From the NCBI RefSeq assembly GCF_000757385.1, contig NZ_JRHH01000002.1, positions 372,001 through 436,000 of the forward strand: a stretch of DNA of 64,000 nucleotides. The letters run 5' to 3'. Positions 8,803 through 18,183 of this stretch are shown here, piece after piece (position 1 is the first letter of the stretch; every line of letters starts with the position of its first letter). The position numbers and the translations under genes were made by a program. The notes under the pieces are model-generated. The model was not told the origin of the DNA, made no database searches, and saw only the letters and a program-made list of their open reading frames with translations. This DNA is from Flavobacterium aquatile LMG 4008 = ATCC 11947. GTDB lineage: Bacteria > Bacteroidota > Bacteroidia > Flavobacteriales > Flavobacteriaceae.

Positions 8803-9963
8803 TTGAAAACTAAAATCGCCATAACATCATTAGCATCCATTTCTCCTTTAGGAAAAAATCCTGATGCTATTTGGCACAATTATCTTTCTAATAAATCCCT
8901 AATTTCAACCAAAGAATTCAACGGAAGCACTCAATTTGTAGCCACAATTCCAAAAGAAATCAGACAAGAAATTGAAGATTTAAGAAAAAGTGAAATTAAA
9001 TACAAAGCCTTAGACGAAACGGTTTTACTTTCTATATTAGTTTCGCGTCAAGCCATAAAAAATGCAGGTTGGAAAAATGGCGACGACTTCGGAATCAACA
9101 TTGGTTCGTCTCGTGGTGCCACACAATTATTTGAAAAACACCACCAAGAATTTCTTGAAACCGGTAAAACGGCAACTTTAGCATCACCAACCACAACTCT
9201 AGGAAACATTTCGTCGTGGGTAGCGCACGATTTAAAAAATAACGGACCCGAAATTTCGCATTCTATAACTTGTTCAACGGCTTTGCATGCCGTTTTGAAT
9301 GCCGTCGCATGGTTGCAATCGGGAATGGCAACAAAGTTTCTAGTTGGCGGAAGTGAAGCACCATTAACCGCTTTCACAATTGCTCAAATGAATGCTTTGA
9401 AAATATATTCTAAAGAAGAATCTGAGTTTCCGTGCAGAGCTTTCGATTTTACCAAAACCAAAAATTCTATGGTTCTTGGTGAAGGTGCATCGGTGGCTTG
9501 TTTAGAAATTGGAGAAAACCTAAACGCATTGGCTTATATAGAAGGAATTGGTTATGCCACAGACGATATTGAACACAACATTTCGATATCTGACGAAGCC
9601 AATTGTTTTCAGAAATCAATGAAAATGGCGTTGCAAAACACCAATCTTGAAGATGTTGACGCCATAGTGATGCACATGCCAGGAACTTTAAAAGGCGACA
9701 CATCCGAGTATAAAGCAATCGTAAAAACATTTGGCGAAAGCCATCCCATGCTTACAACTAATAAATGGAAAGTAGGCCACACTTTTGGCGCATCTGGAAT
9801 GTTGAATATGGAATTGGCTATCTTAATGATGCAACACAATCACTTCATCGAAGTGCCATTTGCTGAAAAGCAAACCATTAGAAAAGACATCAAAAAAGTG
9901 CTAATAAACGCGGTAGGTTTTGGCGGAAATGCAGTAAGTATTTTAGTATCTAAAGAATTTTAA
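8803..9963 (+). CDS. FabF-like beta-ketoacyl-ACP synthase in the biotin locus
   Basis: A thiolase-fold condensing enzyme, 386 aa from the proposed TTG start (MKTKIAITSLASISPLG). The Cys-His-His triad is present: Cys157 (ITCSTALHA), His291 (MHMPGTLKGD, where FabF proteins have AHGTSTPxGD) and His326 (KVGHTFGASG), with a Lys shortly before it. The altered AHGTST motif marks it as a divergent member rather than the housekeeping FabF. Its place directly after bioA suggests a role in making the pimeloyl precursor. That is inference. The longer frame back to 8680 runs through a repeat element, so I place the start at 8803. Confidence 0.8.
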   Translation: MKTKIAITSLASISPLGKNPDAIWHNYLSNKSLISTKEFNGSTQFVATIPKEIRQEIEDLRKSEIKYKALDETVLLSILVSRQAIKNAGWKNGDDFGINIGSSRGATQLFEKHHQEFLETGKTATLASPTTTLGNISSWVAHDLKNNGPEISHSITCSTALHAVLNAVAWLQSGMATKFLVGGSEAPLTAFTIAQMNALKIYSKEESEFPCRAFDFTKTKNSMVLGEGASVACLEIGENLNALAYIEGIGYATDDIEHNISISDEANCFQKSMKMALQNTNLEDVDAIVMHMPGTLKGDTSEYKAIVKTFGESHPMLTTNKWKVGHTFGASGMLNMELAILMMQHNHFIEVPFAEKQTIRKDIKKVLINAVGFGGNAVSILVSKEF

Positions 9964-9965
9964 AC

Positions 9966-10055
9966 TTCAAAATTCAATTTCAAAATTCAATTTCAAAATT
10001 CAATTTCAAATTCCGTAAATTTAAATTGAAAATTGAAAACTGAAAACTGAAAACT
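9966..10055. repeat. AT-rich minisatellite after the ketoacyl synthase
   Basis: Three copies of the 13-bp unit TTCAAAATTCAAT are followed by its inverted form (AAATTGAAAATTGAAAAC) and by GAAAACT units, so the RNA can fold back. It lies between convergent genes. Confidence 0.75.
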
Positions 10056-10584
10056 ACTTTCTAATCTCTTTATTACTAAACGATTTGTACACAGAAAAAA
10101 CTATTGGTATAAAAATCAATGCAATAGTAAACGGTAAAAACCATTTGCCCAATCCATCAGAATTACCTTTGGAAGTTGCAATGGTTTTGTAGTCAATTAG
10201 TATAAAAAGAAGTAGTAACGCTAATTTCATAAACCGAAGGAGTTTAGTTGAATTGGTGTATTGTTCAATAGCATTTTCTTCGGTAATTTCAACGGTATAA
10301 TTAAAGGTTTCAGGTTTTTTAATTATAAATGTTAGAAATACAAAAAGTACTGTTCCTAAAACCGGCAAAAAGAAAATAGTAGCTTTTGGTCCGTAACCAT
10401 CAACTTCACCCATGCTATTGTAGTGCGTTGGAATAGTTTCGGGCAAAGTAGTGAAAGCGAAAGCGTTCATGAGCCAGAAAGCAATCAAAGCAACATAACT
10501 AGTTACCTCAATTATTTTATCGAATGGAGAAAGAACAACTTTAGGAACAGGAACATTATTCATGATATTATTTATTAGAGCCAT
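10054..10584 (-). CDS. DUF1648-domain membrane protein
   Basis: A 176-aa membrane protein with hydrophobic segments near residues 28-48, 70-90, 112-130 and 145-165. The motif LPETIPTHYNSMGEVDGYGPK between the first two is the DUF1648 signature, also found at the N-terminus of SdpI-type immunity proteins. An alternative ATG lies 7 codons in (10563). A 21-bp tandem repeat lies just upstream. Function unknown. Confidence 0.75.
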   Translation of the reverse strand: MALINNIMNNVPVPKVVLSPFDKIIEVTSYVALIAFWLMNAFAFTTLPETIPTHYNSMGEVDGYGPKATIFFLPVLGTVLFVFLTFIIKKPETFNYTVEITEENAIEQYTNSTKLLRFMKLALLLLFILIDYKTIATSKGNSDGLGKWFLPFTIALIFIPIVFSVYKSFSNKEIRK

Positions 10585-10630
10585 TATACACCGCTAAAAA
10601 AGTTGCCAATTAATACAATAACATTGCGTC

Positions 10631-10783
10631 TTACTACTTTAGCCTTACAACTTACCACTTTAGTCTTAATTATTACTATTTTAGCCTTATCTATTACTAC
10701 TTTGTGTACTGTGATTACTACTTTAGTCTTATCAATTACTACTTTAGCCTTATCAATTACTACTTTTAGTACTGCGATTACTA
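10631..10783. repeat. Seven-copy 21-bp tandem repeat
   Basis: Seven 21-bp units run from 10631 to 10777, each beginning TTACTACTTT or a close variant, plus a partial eighth. Most units continue AGCCTTATCAA or AGTCTTA. Units 4 and 7 differ in the second half (GTGTACTGTGA, TAGTACTGCGA). Because 21 is a multiple of 3, one frame stays open on each strand, giving heptapeptide repeats (TTLALSI on plus, DKAKVVI on minus). I treat it as a minisatellite, not a gene. Confidence 0.85.
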
Positions 10784-10850
10784 TAAAAGGTCAAATCAGT
10801 TCAAATTTATTGATTAATACACATTAAATGAAAATCACATTTCGTAAACT

Positions 10851-11339
10851 TTACAGAATACTATTCTCCAATTCTTTCACTTTTTCATAAATCCAGTCGC
10901 TTTCCCAACCTTTACGAAGTAAATAATCGCAGAATTTCTTGCGTTTTTTTAGTGCATTTTTTTCGGTTATGGTTTCCCAATGTTTTTCCGAAATGGTATC
11001 GAAAGTGGTTTGATATTCATCAGATGGGATTTCCTTGATAGCTTTTGTTATTAGAAAGTCAGATATCTTTCGTGCTTTGAGTTCGTTTTTAATTCGAATT
11101 TTTCCCCAATGTTTTTGATGGAATTTACTTATAGAAAAAACAGATGCAAATCGTTCTTCGTTCAGATAATTATTCTCAATTAAATGCACGATAATCACAT
11201 CTATTTCATTACTAGATAAATAAAATGAACGCAATTTTTCTTGCACTTCGGTATGGCAGCGTTCTTGGTAGGCGCAATAGTATTCCAATTTTTGTAGAAC
11301 TTGCTCTACAGAGTTTGTAGTATTTGGCTTAAGATTCAA
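10851..11339 (-). CDS. recX: RecX-family regulatory protein
   Basis: A 162-aa RecX, a modulator that binds RecA filaments and limits recombinase activity. The three-helix repeats are visible: EQVLQKLEYYCAYQERCHTEV, LNEERFASVFSISKFHQKHWGKIRIKNEL and KFCDYLLRKGWESDWIYEKV. The only possible start that keeps the first repeat is the TTG at 11339. An in-frame TAA lies directly before it and no ATG precedes the domain. recA is not in the window. Confidence 0.85.
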   Translation of the reverse strand: MNLKPNTTNSVEQVLQKLEYYCAYQERCHTEVQEKLRSFYLSSNEIDVIIVHLIENNYLNEERFASVFSISKFHQKHWGKIRIKNELKARKISDFLITKAIKEIPSDEYQTTFDTISEKHWETITEKNALKKRKKFCDYLLRKGWESDWIYEKVKELENSIL

Positions 11340-11380
11340 TTAAAAGTGATAAAAGTTAATAATTTATTAATGCAAAGATA

Positions 11381-11410
11381 TTGAAAATGTGGTAATTAGA
11401 ACTAATTTTG
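11381..11410 (+). promoter_or_regulatory. Promoter of the 1635-aa surface protein gene (TTG-N19-TAATTTTG)
   Basis: TTG at 11381-11383, a 19-bp spacer and TAATTTTG at 11403-11410 fit the Bacteroidota consensus. The start codon is at 11460, leaving a leader of about 45 bases. Confidence 0.75.
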
Positions 11411-11459
11411 TAGTCCCAAGTCGCATTAAAATATTTACAAATATAAACCCCTTATACAC

Positions 11460-14400
11460 ATGAAAGTAAAACTACTTTTGTTAGCTCTATTTGTGAGCTT
11501 TTTTTCGTCTGGACAAATTATTTCTTGGAATTTTACTTCAGGAAACACACCAAATGTTAACTTACCTGGCGGAACGACGGCATTATCTTTTAATACTGGC
11601 GGAGTGATTGGCACTTCTGGTTGTTCAGGTAATGGTTATTCTTCAAATAACTGGACTGTTAATGAGTATTTACAAATTGTTGCACCAACAAATGGATACA
11701 ATATTACTACAATGACTTTTAACATAGCCTCATCGGGAACTGGACCTAGAAATTTTAAGTTTCAATACAGTTCAACTGGAACAGGTGGTACTTTTACTGA
11801 TTTAGGCACCACTTTTATTAGCCCAAATGGCACTCCATGTTCAGCTATTTCAGGCGATTTCACTGCTATTAACGCTTTAGACAATAATGCAAATACCGTA
11901 ATACGATTAGTGTTTACAGGAGGAGAGGCAGATGGTGCTCCTGCAACTGGTAATCCTGCTAGTGGAGGAACATTTAGAATTGATGATTTAGTAATTAATG
12001 GTTCGGCAACAACTTCAACGCCAACACTAACCGTTTCAGAAACAGCACTAACTGCTATGGATTATGTTTTTGGCAGTGGTCCTTCTACTCCTGCAAAAAC
12101 GTTTACGGTGGCAGGAAGTAATTTAGCTCCTTCAAACTCTGGAAACCGTTTTGTTTTTATTGAACCAGTAGGGACAGACTTCGAGTTTTCCTTAGATAAT
12201 AGTACTTTTTACGCAGCAGGAGAGGTTATTCCTTTCCCAACAGGAGATGGTTTTTTAGCAACCACAGTTTATGTTAGACTAAAAGCAGGTTTAGCCGTAG
12301 GTACTTATACTGATGCTACTACAATAACCTATTATAATGCACCGACAGCAGATTTGGTTAGAAATATTGCTTTATCTGGTGCGGTTACTGCTGCTGCTGC
12401 AACGGTTACTACAACCGCTATCACAGGCAGTCCGTTTTGTGTAACTGCAACAACAGGAGCTTCGGTTTCAGTACCATTTACAAGTACAGGTACATTTACA
12501 GGGAATACCTATACTGCACAACTATCTAGTGCGACGGGTAGTTTTGCTTCACCTACAAATATTGGGACTTGGGTTAGTAATGCTAACTCAGGTACTATTT
12601 CGGCAACCATTCCTGTAAACACAGCAACAGGAACGGCTTATAGAATTAGAGTTATAGCAAGTAATCCAAGTACTATAGGTGGTAATAATGGCACTAATCT
12701 TATTATAAATTTAGCAAGTAATAGCATTGCCCCAGCGGCAAATCAAACCATTCCTATTGGAGTAAACGGAAATTCATTATCCGTTACCGAAACTTCAACA
12801 CCAACATCAAGAGTTTGGAAATATGGTACAACCATAGGCTCATATACTACAACAACGGCTTCTACAGGATTAACGTATGTGCCAAATTTTGCAACCGCTG
12901 GCACTTATTATGTGGTTTGCGAAAGCACTTTTGCTTGTGGTACGCTTACAAGTAATTATGTTACCATAACTGTAAACACTCCAGTTATTACTGTTACTGG
13001 CACACCAACATTATTTACTTACGCACAAGGACAAGGACCATCGGCATATCAAACCTTAAATGTTTCAGGAACAAGTTTAACAGATAATATCACTATTACG
13101 GTACCAACTGCCAATTGGGAATTGTCAACTAATATTGCTTTTTCAAGCCCAACGGCTACAATTACTTTAACTAAAAATGCAACTACTCATGTAGTATCTT
13201 CAACCTCTGTATATGTTCGATTAAAAGCAGGATTATTAGAAGGTTTTTACGAAATTCCTACCGATACTGATTTTGTAGCAACATCAACAAATGCGGTTAC
13301 AAGAACTGCCGATTTAGACGGACAAGTAACAGCGCCTGTACCCTTTATAAATGTAGAAGGAAATATAGGTTCTTTTCCAGATATTACACCAGTTACCAAT
13401 ACGCCTTTGTCATTAGACAATACATTATTTGCACAGCAAACAATTGGAGCTTCACAAACCAAATCGTTTAGAATTCAGAATTTAGGAGGTTTACCTTTAA
13501 CCATTTCTTCGGTTGCAATTGTAGGAGCAAATCCTTTAGATTTTACAGTAAGCACACCGCCACCAAGCACTATTGCTGCTGGAGCAACAGTTACATTTGA
13601 TGTAACTTTTTCTCCTACTTCATTTGGCGTAAGAAATGCAATAGTAAGAATTGCAAATAACAGCAGCAACATAACACCAAATTTCGATTTTAATGTACAA
13701 GGTACTGGTAACAACCCGGAGATTGCCGTAACAGGTGGTGGTAATGCAATACCAAGTGGAAATACAGCAACTAGCGCTTCTAATAACACTTATTTGGGTA
13801 ATGCTAATGGTAATCCTACAAACCCAACTACAATTTCTCAAAATTTTGTAATTAGTAATTCGGGAAATGCTGCATTAAATATTACAGCAATTACTATAAC
13901 AGGTGTCGATGCCTCACAATTTAGCGTATCGCCGACCACATCAACTATTGCAGCAGGAGCTACAGGAAACATAACAGTTACCTTTGCGCCAACTTCAATA
14001 GGTGTAAAAAATGCCACAATTAACATTGCAAACAATGATTTAACCGACAGCGAAAACCCATATACTTTTGCTGTGCAAGGAAATGCAGAAAGTTATGTCG
14101 CGTGTGCGCCAAGTGGTGATCAAATACTTACAATACAAAATTTTGATGGTATAACACCTGTTTGGGGTTATACGGTTGGAGCTTTAACATTCTATGATTT
14201 TGGAGGAACATCGTCTGATGGTTTTTGGGGTCTTACAACGAGTACTGGTGGTAAATCTTTAGCAAGTAATATTAACTATACTCCAATAACAAATAATTTT
14301 TTGTTTCTACAAGATTTACAGTGTGAAAGCGGAGATGGTTGTGCAAATACTACAGGTACTGGTATATTGACTTTTGATGCGGTTGATATTTCAGGAAAAC

Positions 14401-16367
14401 AAAATGTTAGGCTTTCTTTTGATTATGATATTTATCAATTTGATACTGGGGATGGTGCTTTTTATGAATTATTTTATGATAATGTCTCACAAGGAGAAGT
14501 TCAGTTTATAACTGGAGCAGGTGATTTAACAACCGAAGGTACCATTAACATAAGTATTCCGAGTACAGTAAATAGTTTTCATTTTGTATTAAAAATCCAG
14601 CAAAATGGTAGTGACGCTGCTGGCTTTGATAATTTTAAGATACTATATTCTCAATTGGCAGAAAAAATATGGAACGGAACTGCTTGGTCAGGTGATGGTT
14701 TGCCGCCAACTTCATCACAAAAAGCTATTATTGATGGACCTTATATTACAGGAACCAATGGTAGTTTTAATTGTTGTAGTTTGACAGTAAATTCTGGGGT
14801 TGGAAGAACCTTAACAATTTCTTCAGGATTTCCTGTTATTGTTCAAAATAATGTTATAAATGACGGAATAATAGATATTTTGAACAACGGTCAATTAATA
14901 CAAGTAAACGAAACCGACAACAATAGTGGTACCTACAACAGCACCTCTTTTAAAGTGGAACGCATTGCGTTAGTTAATGCGCAAGATTATGTGTATTGGT
15001 CATCGCCAGTATTCGGTTTTAATGTGGGTTCAATCCCAACGCAACAAAGGTATTTCTGGAATCCTGTTTTTGATAATAATAATGGAACTTTTGGTAATTG
15101 GAATAGTGCCACAGGAGCCAATTCAACTATGTTGACAGGAAAAGGTTTTATAGTGAATGCAGGAAGTGCGTATCCAGAACACGGTAATTTAATTTTACCT
15201 CCAGGTCAATTGACAGCGAACTTTTTTGGAAAACCAAACAACGGAACTATTCAACCTACAATTGAAAGAGGTAACTTGTCTGGTTCAATTGATGATAATT
15301 GGAATTTAATTGGAAATCCTTATCCATCGGCAATTGATGCAGTCGAATTTTTATTAGCTAATCAAACCAAAATTGATGGAGCAGTTTGGTTGTGGACACA
15401 TGGTCAATCACCAACAAGTACTGTAGATCCTTTTTATTATGATTTTACTTACAACTATTACGCAACAGATTATGTTAAGTATAATATTTTGGGTTCTAGT
15501 GATCCAGATGTGTTTAGTGGAAAAATTGCTTCTGGTCAAGGATTTATGGTGAGTATGTTGAACGCAGCATCACTTCCTAATACGGTTACCTTTACAAATT
15601 CTATGCGTTTAGATAACTCTCAATTACCTTATAATAACTCCGACTTTTATAAAAGTGCAACAAGTAATACATCAGTTGAAGTAGCAGAAGAAAAGCACAG
15701 AATTTGGTTAGATATAATCAATACTACATCTGGACAGAAAGATAGGGCTTTATTAGGTTATTCGTCAAATTCAACTCTAGCAAGAGATCACTTTTACGAC
15801 TGTGTTTTTGTTCCAAGAACTGAAGTTGCTTTTTATTCTTTAATTGGTGTTGATGGATTTGTAATTCAAGGTCGTCCATTGCCATTTCTTGATAGTGATT
15901 TAGTTCCTATGGGAGTGAAAATTGTAAATGCAGGAAGTCATAAAATTGCCATTAAAAAAGTAGATGGTTTATTTGAAGGCAATCAAGGGATTTATCTAGA
16001 AGATACGGTATTAGGTATTGTTCATGATCTAAAAGCTGCGCCATATACGTTTACTTCAGAAGTTGGTGTGTTTAATAGTAGATTTATTGTGAGATATACG
16101 CCATCGGCTTTATCAAATGATGATTTTGATTCACTTGATAACAATGTTGTTGTTTCTACACAAAATACGGCTGTTTCAATAAAATCTGCTAACGAATTAA
16201 TGTCTTCAGCAATTGTTTATGATATTTTAGGAAGAGAACTAGCAAGAAAGAACAACATAAATGCTAATGACATTACTTTCTTAAATTTATCTGCTTTAAA
16301 CCAAGCATTGATTGTTAAAATCACTTTAGAAAACGGTCAAGTCGTAACTAGAAAAATCATCTTATAA
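11460..16367 (+). CDS. Large T9SS-exported surface protein with choice-of-anchor D repeats
   Basis: A 1635-aa secreted protein. Signal peptide: MKVKLLLLALFVSFFSSGQ. Two related beta-rich modules lie near residues 185-315 and 505-625, each with VYVRLKAGL. Two choice-of-anchor D (ASPM/Hydin-like) repeats follow near 655-760 and 775-875 (TIAAGATVTFDVTFSPTSFG and a close relative), then a jelly-roll-like region to about 1060. The last 250 residues, with ALLGYSSNSTLARDHFYDC and a final strand ending VVTRKIIL, resemble the type C T9SS sorting region of ChiA-like proteins. It is a single-gene unit with its own promoter and terminator. No catalytic site is seen. An adhesin or structural surface role is inferred. 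Confidence 0.8.
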   Translation: MKVKLLLLALFVSFFSSGQIISWNFTSGNTPNVNLPGGTTALSFNTGGVIGTSGCSGNGYSSNNWTVNEYLQIVAPTNGYNITTMTFNIASSGTGPRNFKFQYSSTGTGGTFTDLGTTFISPNGTPCSAISGDFTAINALDNNANTVIRLVFTGGEADGAPATGNPASGGTFRIDDLVINGSATTSTPTLTVSETALTAMDYVFGSGPSTPAKTFTVAGSNLAPSNSGNRFVFIEPVGTDFEFSLDNSTFYAAGEVIPFPTGDGFLATTVYVRLKAGLAVGTYTDATTITYYNAPTADLVRNIALSGAVTAAAATVTTTAITGSPFCVTATTGASVSVPFTSTGTFTGNTYTAQLSSATGSFASPTNIGTWVSNANSGTISATIPVNTATGTAYRIRVIASNPSTIGGNNGTNLIINLASNSIAPAANQTIPIGVNGNSLSVTETSTPTSRVWKYGTTIGSYTTTTASTGLTYVPNFATAGTYYVVCESTFACGTLTSNYVTITVNTPVITVTGTPTLFTYAQGQGPSAYQTLNVSGTSLTDNITITVPTANWELSTNIAFSSPTATITLTKNATTHVVSSTSVYVRLKAGLLEGFYEIPTDTDFVATSTNAVTRTADLDGQVTAPVPFINVEGNIGSFPDITPVTNTPLSLDNTLFAQQTIGASQTKSFRIQNLGGLPLTISSVAIVGANPLDFTVSTPPPSTIAAGATVTFDVTFSPTSFGVRNAIVRIANNSSNITPNFDFNVQGTGNNPEIAVTGGGNAIPSGNTATSASNNTYLGNANGNPTNPTTISQNFVISNSGNAALNITAITITGVDASQFSVSPTTSTIAAGATGNITVTFAPTSIGVKNATINIANNDLTDSENPYTFAVQGNAESYVACAPSGDQILTIQNFDGITPVWGYTVGALTFYDFGGTSSDGFWGLTTSTGGKSLASNINYTPITNNFLFLQDLQCESGDGCANTTGTGILTFDAVDISGKQNVRLSFDYDIYQFDTGDGAFYELFYDNVSQGEVQFITGAGDLTTEGTINISIPSTVNSFHFVLKIQQNGSDAAGFDNFKILYSQLAEKIWNGTAWSGDGLPPTSSQKAIIDGPYITGTNGSFNCCSLTVNSGVGRTLTISSGFPVIVQNNVINDGIIDILNNGQLIQVNETDNNSGTYNSTSFKVERIALVNAQDYVYWSSPVFGFNVGSIPTQQRYFWNPVFDNNNGTFGNWNSATGANSTMLTGKGFIVNAGSAYPEHGNLILPPGQLTANFFGKPNNGTIQPTIERGNLSGSIDDNWNLIGNPYPSAIDAVEFLLANQTKIDGAVWLWTHGQSPTSTVDPFYYDFTYNYYATDYVKYNILGSSDPDVFSGKIASGQGFMVSMLNAASLPNTVTFTNSMRLDNSQLPYNNSDFYKSATSNTSVEVAEEKHRIWLDIINTTSGQKDRALLGYSSNSTLARDHFYDCVFVPRTEVAFYSLIGVDGFVIQGRPLPFLDSDLVPMGVKIVNAGSHKIAIKKVDGLFEGNQGIYLEDTVLGIVHDLKAAPYTFTSEVGVFNSRFIVRYTPSALSNDDFDSLDNNVVVSTQNTAVSIKSANELMSSAIVYDILGRELARKNNINANDITFLNLSALNQALIVKITLENGQVVTRKIIL

Positions 16368-16385
16368 TTATACATTAATTCAAAT

Positions 16386-16423
16386 AAAAAAGTCCCAATC
16401 TTTATTAGAATGGGACTTTTTTT
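16386..16423. terminator. Bidirectional terminator between the surface protein gene and bioB
   Basis: The stem AAAGTCCCA / TGGGACTTT, flanked by A-runs on the left and T-runs on the right, lies between convergent genes and should serve both. Confidence 0.85.
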
Positions 16424-16437
16424 ATGTTATTGAAGTT

Positions 16438-17523
16438 TTATTTTCCTTTGCCAGAAGCTTCTAGATTTCTTTCAATTTTATGTTCTGGGCGAGTCCATTT
16501 TGGTTTTTCTCCAAGCGAGTGAAATTGAGAATCTTCAGCTTCAACTGTTGTTGGTTGCATTAATTTTATGAAAGGTTTTTGTGGTTTTAAACCTAACAAT
16601 TCAAACATTTTCATGTCATCTTCTACATCTGGATTAGGAGTTGTAAGTAATTTATCTCCAGCAAAAATAGAATTTGCGCCAGCAAAGAAACACATAGCTT
16701 GACCTTCGCGAGACATATTAGTTCTTCCCGCAGAAAGACGAACTTGAGTTTCGGGCATCACAATTCTAGTGGTTGCAACCATACGAATCATTTCCCAAAT
16801 TTCTACTGGTTTTTCTTCCTCCATCGGCGTTCCTTCAACCGCTACAAGAGCGTTAATTGGCACCGATTCTGGTTGCGGATTTAGGGTAGAAAGTGCCACT
16901 AACATTCCAGCTCTATCTTCAATACTTTCTCCCATACCAATAATTCCACCACTACAAACAGTTACATTTGTTTTACGGACATTATCAATAGTTTGTAATC
17001 TATCTTCAAATCCTCGTGTAGAAATCACTTCTTTATAATATTCTTCTGATGTGTCTAGGTTGTGATTGTAAGCATATAGACCGGCTTCCGCTAATCGGTG
17101 TGCTTGGTTTTCTGTTAACATTCCCAATGTGCAACATACTTCCATGTCCAGTTTATTAATGGTTCTTACCATTTCTAAAACTTGGTCAAATTCTGGTCCG
17201 TCTTTAACGTTTCTCCAAGCTGCACCCATACAAACTCTCGATGATCCGCCCGATTTTGCTCTTAATGCTTGTGCTTTTACTTGTGAAACACTCATCAAGT
17301 CGTTACCTTCAACACCAGTATGATATCGAGCTGCTTGCGGACAATAGCCGCAATCTTCTGGACATCCGCCTGTTTTTATAGAAAGTAATGTTGATACCTG
17401 AACTACATTTGGATCATGTTGTTCTCTATGAATTGATGCCGCTTCATACAATAAATCCATTAATGGTTTGTTGTATATTGCTATAATTTCTTCTTTTGTC
17501 CAATTGTGTTTTGTGATGCTCAT
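16438..17523 (-). CDS. bioB: Biotin synthase (radical SAM)
   Basis: A radical-SAM enzyme (361 aa) that inserts sulfur into dethiobiotin to form biotin. The SAM-cluster motif CPEDCGYC gives Cys54, Cys58 and Cys61. Other family segments are MGAAWRN, CCTLGMLTENQAHRLAEAGLYAYNHN (near residue 140) and the C-terminal ANSIFAGDKLLTT. It lies 6.5 kb from the other biotin genes, on the opposite strand, as a single-gene unit. Confidence 0.97.
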   Translation of the reverse strand: MSITKHNWTKEEIIAIYNKPLMDLLYEAASIHREQHDPNVVQVSTLLSIKTGGCPEDCGYCPQAARYHTGVEGNDLMSVSQVKAQALRAKSGGSSRVCMGAAWRNVKDGPEFDQVLEMVRTINKLDMEVCCTLGMLTENQAHRLAEAGLYAYNHNLDTSEEYYKEVISTRGFEDRLQTIDNVRKTNVTVCSGGIIGMGESIEDRAGMLVALSTLNPQPESVPINALVAVEGTPMEEEKPVEIWEMIRMVATTRIVMPETQVRLSAGRTNMSREGQAMCFFAGANSIFAGDKLLTTPNPDVEDDMKMFELLGLKPQKPFIKLMQPTTVEAEDSQFHSLGEKPKWTRPEHKIERNLEASGKGK

Positions 17524-17543
17524 AAGTGTATTTTATGTTGCAT

Positions 17544-17551
17544 CAAAAGTA
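17544..17551 (-). promoter_or_regulatory. -7 box of bioB
   Basis: On the minus strand TACTTTTG (17551-17544) ends 20 bases before the bioB ATG. There is no TTG at the usual spacing. No inverted repeat resembling a BirA-type operator was seen. Confidence 0.4.
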
Positions 17552-17607
17552 GTCAAATTGTTTTGAAGTAAAAAATGAATTTATAAATGGTTGCTATCTT
17601 CAAAAAG

Positions 17608-18066
17608 TTAAAGCGTCACTTCTACGTCATCTTTAAATACATCTTTTGTTCTCCAATATTGCATATTTATAAAGGCAACAATTAATACCGATGCTATTCC
17701 TTCAATAAAAAGTCCAAAACTGTACTCTGCAATAGATGGTTCACCGCCAAACAAAAATGCTTCCGATAATTGGTTCATATATTGTTCTCCTCCGCGAATT
17801 TTTAAATAAGAAACCAATCCGATGATTCCTAATCCAATTCCGATAAAACCGGTTAAAGCTGAAGAAATTAGGTTGGGTAAATAACCTAGTTTACCATTTT
17901 TTAAATTCGTTTTTATGGTAAGATTCAATCCATAGATAACGATGAAAACATTTAGTATTCTTAAAAAATAAAGTTTAGACAAACCTAATGCTTCCATTAA
18001 GAGAAAGTAGATTCCGATTCCTAAAAATATTAAAATTCCGTATTTAAATTCTGTAGATAATTTCAT
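17608..18066 (-). CDS. Four-helix membrane protein of unknown function
   Basis: A 152-aa protein I do not recognise. It has hydrophobic segments near residues 8-25, 32-50, 62-86 and 110-130, a polar loop between the last two (RGGEQYMNQLSEAFLFGGEPS), and an acidic C-terminal tail (DDVEVTL). The topology recalls the small DUF4199-type membrane proteins of Bacteroidota, but the usual conserved residues of that family are not evident. It lies between ribF and bioB, on the same strand, with gaps of over 80 bases on both sides. Confidence 0.6.
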   Translation of the reverse strand: MKLSTEFKYGILIFLGIGIYFLLMEALGLSKLYFLRILNVFIVIYGLNLTIKTNLKNGKLGYLPNLISSALTGFIGIGLGIIGLVSYLKIRGGEQYMNQLSEAFLFGGEPSIAEYSFGLFIEGIASVLIVAFINMQYWRTKDVFKDDVEVTL

Positions 18067-18183
18067 AATTTTAAATTTTTAAGTTATTTACTAATAAAGA
18101 CTTAATCAAATTTATGAAATATTAAATACAATAGCCAACTTTTAACACAATCTATATGAATGTTTAACTTTGGGATAATCTCT

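Noticed and set aside
10603..10827. 74-aa open frame of TTLALS-type heptads
   Set aside because: It is the translation of the 21-bp minisatellite. The other strand is open too, and there is no promoter or start context.
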